From: Flavobacterium sp. IB48
GTDB taxonomy: Bacteria > Bacteroidota > Bacteroidia > Flavobacteriales > Flavobacteriaceae
Length of the DNA stretch: 64,000 nt
Direction of reading: 5' to 3'
Assembly (NCBI RefSeq): GCF_016405855.1
Contig: NZ_JAEFCA010000001.1
Coordinates: forward strand, 758,170-822,169
The notes beneath the pieces are model-generated. The model saw only the letters and a program-made list of their open reading frames with translations, searched no databases and was not told the DNA's origin. Of this stretch, positions 62,113-64,000 are shown piece by piece. The number at the start of each line of letters is the position of its first letter. The stretch's first letter is position 1. The position numbers and the translations under genes are program-made.

Positions 62113-63051
62113 ATGAATCCAAAAATATTGATCATTGGCGCTTGCGGACAGATCGGAACGGAGCTGACTCAAAAGCTGCGCAAAATATACGGAACAGAAA
62201 ATGTAATTGCTTCTGACATTCGAAAATTAAATACTGATGTCGTGAATTCGGGACCTTTTGAAGTGGTCAATGCTTTAGATTTTAATCAGATCGAACATTT
62301 GGTAGAAGTGCATAAAATTACCGATGTATATCTGATGGCTGCACTTTTATCGGCAACTGCGGAGAAAAATCCAGCTTTTGCTTGGGATTTGAATATGAAT
62401 TCACTTTTTCATGTTTTGAATTTAGCTAAAGCCAAAAAGATTCAGAAGATTTTCTGGCCTTCAAGCATTGCTGTTTTTGGACCAACAACTCCAAAAGAAA
62501 ATACGCCTCAATATACCGTAATGGAACCTTCTACGGTTTACGGAATCAGTAAACAAGCAGGTGAAAGATGGTGCGAATATTATCATAATATTTATGGTGT
62601 TGATGTTCGCAGTATTCGTTATCCTGGTTTAATTAGCTGGTCTACTCCTCCAGGCGGCGGAACTACAGATTATGCAGTTGATATTTTCTATAAAGCTATT
62701 GCTGATAAAAAATACGAGTGCTTTTTGTCATCTGAAACCAAAATGCCAATGATGTACATGGATGATGCAATTGATGCAACAATTAATATTATGAAAGCAC
62801 CGGTTGAGGAAATCAAAATACATTCTTCGTACAATTTGGCTGCTATGAGTTTTACTCCAACCGAAATTGCTGCAGAAATCAAAAAACATATTCCAGAATT
62901 TGAAATTACTTATAATCCAGATTTCCGTCAAAAGATTGCAGACAGCTGGCCGGCAAGCATTGACGATTCTTCTGCTAGAGAAGACTGGGGATGGAATCAT
63001 AAATTTGATTTAGAAACTATGACAAAAGATATGCTAGATCATTTGGCATAA
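62113..63051 (+). CDS. L-threonine 3-dehydrogenase, SDR type
   Basis: A 312-residue NAD-dependent enzyme of the extended short-chain dehydrogenase superfamily, oxidising L-threonine to 2-amino-3-oxobutyrate. The Rossmann motif is GACGQIG (residues 9-15). The catalytic pair Tyr143 and Lys147 lies in STVYGISKQAGE, with FWPSSIAVFGPTTPKENTP before it. The segments RSIRYPGLISW, GGGTTDYAVDIFY and MPMMYMDDAIDAT are characteristic of the epimerase-like threonine dehydrogenases known from Flavobacterium frigidimaris, which differ from the zinc-type Tdh of E. coli. A UDP-sugar epimerase is unlikely given these segments. The partner glycine C-acetyltransferase gene is not in the window. A terminator follows. 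Confidence 0.93.
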   Translation: MNPKILIIGACGQIGTELTQKLRKIYGTENVIASDIRKLNTDVVNSGPFEVVNALDFNQIEHLVEVHKITDVYLMAALLSATAEKNPAFAWDLNMNSLFHVLNLAKAKKIQKIFWPSSIAVFGPTTPKENTPQYTVMEPSTVYGISKQAGERWCEYYHNIYGVDVRSIRYPGLISWSTPPGGGTTDYAVDIFYKAIADKKYECFLSSETKMPMMYMDDAIDATINIMKAPVEEIKIHSSYNLAAMSFTPTEIAAEIKKHIPEFEITYNPDFRQKIADSWPASIDDSSAREDWGWNHKFDLETMTKDMLDHLA

Positions 63052-63071
63052 TCTAAAAACGATAAGATTTT

Positions 63072-63106
63072 AAAAGCGTGTTATTTCAGAATGACACGCT
63101 TTTTTT
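63072..63106 (+). terminator. Terminator of the threonine dehydrogenase gene
   Basis: 14-bp stem (AAAAGCGTGTTATT / AATGACACGCTTTT, one wobble), TCAG loop and a T-run, 20 nt after the stop. Confidence 0.93.
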
Positions 63107-63149
63107 GTGAAATTTATTATAAGAAAAAATATTCAATACATAATTTCTC

Positions 63150-63157
63150 TACTTTTG
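63150..63157 (+). promoter_or_regulatory. -7 element for the DUF418 gene
   Basis: TACTTTTG, exact TAnnTTTG, 68 nt before the ATG. A 17-nt direct repeat (63188-63204 and 63211-63227) fills much of the leader. Confidence 0.45.
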
Positions 63158-63225
63158 ATAACGTTAAACATTAATCAAGTTTATTCTAAAATCATCAATC
63201 AAATCACAACAAAATCATCAATCAA

Positions 63226-64000
63226 ATGACAAATTCTTATCATCCTGTCGAGCAGAGCAAAAGAACTGCAATTGTCGACATACTTCGGGGCTGGGCCATA
63301 TTGGGCGTAGCAATTGGAAATTATTTAGATTTCCTGTACATCGGTATAGAGAAAGAAATTAAACATAGTACTTTCTCTGAAATTCTTCTATACATTAACC
63401 GCTATTTATTTGCGGCAAAATCTTGGACATTATTAACTCTTTTATTTGGCTTCGGATTTGCCATTTTAATTAATAACGTGGCTTCTAAAGGAAAAAATCC
63501 TATCGCTTTTTTTGCTTGGCGAATGTTTTTGCTATTTATTTTAGCATTTATTAATTCTGCTTTTTGGCTGGGCGACATTTTAAAAGATTATGCCTTTTTA
63601 GGACTTGTATTATTGCTTTTTTATAGATGTTCTGCCAAAACTTTAGCTATTATTTCTGGTGTAATTGTACTTACAGTTCCTTTTGTAATGGCTTATGTAA
63701 ATGGTTTTAAAATTGAGCATCCTGTAATTGCATCAAATCCTGAATATCTAAAACTATATCATTCTGGAAATTGGATTGACTTTTTTAGATTTAACTTGTT
63801 AGCTTCATTTTACGAGCAAATTATTATTCCTGGTTATGCTATTACTGCCCATTATGTAATGTTGGGTTGTATGCTTTTTGGTTTCTTACTTCAAAAACTA
63901 AACTTTTTCAATCGCTTAAGAGAATTAAAAGGACTTTTAAAAAATATCTGTGTTGTTAGTTTTGCATTGGCTGTCATTATCGGAATTGCATTTAATATGA
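63226..64000 (+). CDS. DUF418 / YeiB-like membrane protein (3' cut by window)
   Basis: ATG at 63226 opens a frame that stays open for 258 codons to the window edge. The N-terminus reads SKRTAIVDILRGWAILGVAI, the usual start of DUF418 proteins (RGxAILGI). Hydrophobic helices follow (SWTLLTLLFGFGFAILINNV, FAWRMFLLFILAFINSAFWL, DYAFLGLVLLLFYR). The family are multi-pass inner-membrane proteins related to YeiB, of unknown role, with similarity to acyltransferases of the OafA type. The signature YRxGPxEWxWR-like C-terminal part lies outside the window. Only the upstream side of the gene, with a strong terminator before it, is visible. Confidence 0.88.
   Translation, partial: MTNSYHPVEQSKRTAIVDILRGWAILGVAIGNYLDFLYIGIEKEIKHSTFSEILLYINRYLFAAKSWTLLTLLFGFGFAILINNVASKGKNPIAFFAWRMFLLFILAFINSAFWLGDILKDYAFLGLVLLLFYRCSAKTLAIISGVIVLTVPFVMAYVNGFKIEHPVIASNPEYLKLYHSGNWIDFFRFNLLASFYEQIIIPGYAITAHYVMLGCMLFGFLLQKLNFFNRLRELKGLLKNICVVSFALAVIIGIAFNM

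Overview
The window reads as chromosome of a low-GC member of the Bacteroidota, most probably Flavobacterium. Several independent signs agree. Promoters have the Bacteroidota form TTG-N17-20-TAnnTTTG. There are SusC/SusD genes, two proteins ending in type IX secretion (T9SS) sorting domains, an ECF sigma/FecR pair, and a 14-gene complex I operon with the short NuoG of this phylum. The L-threonine dehydrogenase also resembles the enzyme known from Flavobacterium. I see no tRNA, rRNA, CRISPR array, transposase or prophage gene.

Layout. (1) 1-4952: the tail of an unknown gene, a beta-barrel protein on the minus strand, and sucA-sucB for the 2-oxoglutarate dehydrogenase complex. (2) 5031-11072: an iron-siderophore locus with a TonB-dependent receptor, two small membrane proteins (DUF3325- and DUF3649-like) and two PepSY-TM putative siderophore reductases. 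(3) 11097-15136: a MORN-type secreted protein, a TlpA-like thioredoxin, aspS and a cold-shock gene. (4) 15239-28640: nuoA to nuoN behind one clear promoter and ahead of one terminator. (5) 28691-32878: a BI-1/YccA membrane protein, and a secreted PL1 pectate lyase preceded by palindromic operator-like sites. (6) 32897-41127: single metabolic and envelope genes (ALDH7, a cyclic-nucleotide phosphodiesterase-like MBL protein, 3-hydroxyanthranilate dioxygenase, a secreted endonuclease/phosphatase, a beta-lactamase-fold hydrolase, LD-carboxypeptidase, YraN and an ACT-like protein). (7) 41330-56914: a starch/alpha-glucan utilisation locus. It has an ECF sigma factor, FecR anti-sigma, SusC with an STN signalling domain, SusD, SusE, a GH13 lipoprotein, a GH97 and a large secreted GH13 with Ig-like, starch-binding and ricin-like modules. 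(8) 56925-64000: a DUF5683 protein, mfd with a lipoprotein gene overlapping its start, L-threonine dehydrogenase and a DUF418 gene cut by the window end.

In the glucan locus the genes should work in series. The two GH13 enzymes cut polysaccharide at or outside the surface, SusD/SusE and SusC bind and import oligosaccharides, and GH97 trims them to glucose in the periplasm. The STN domain of SusC would signal occupancy through FecR to the sigma factor.

The main unexplained structure lies in gaps between genes. There are several families of dispersed inverted repeats, including a REPIN-like 129-bp element that, with a second repeat and a strong terminator, separates the sigma gene from its anti-sigma gene. 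There is also a nested 140-nt inverted repeat just past mfd. The secreted GH13 has lost the conserved region I histidine while keeping its catalytic triad.
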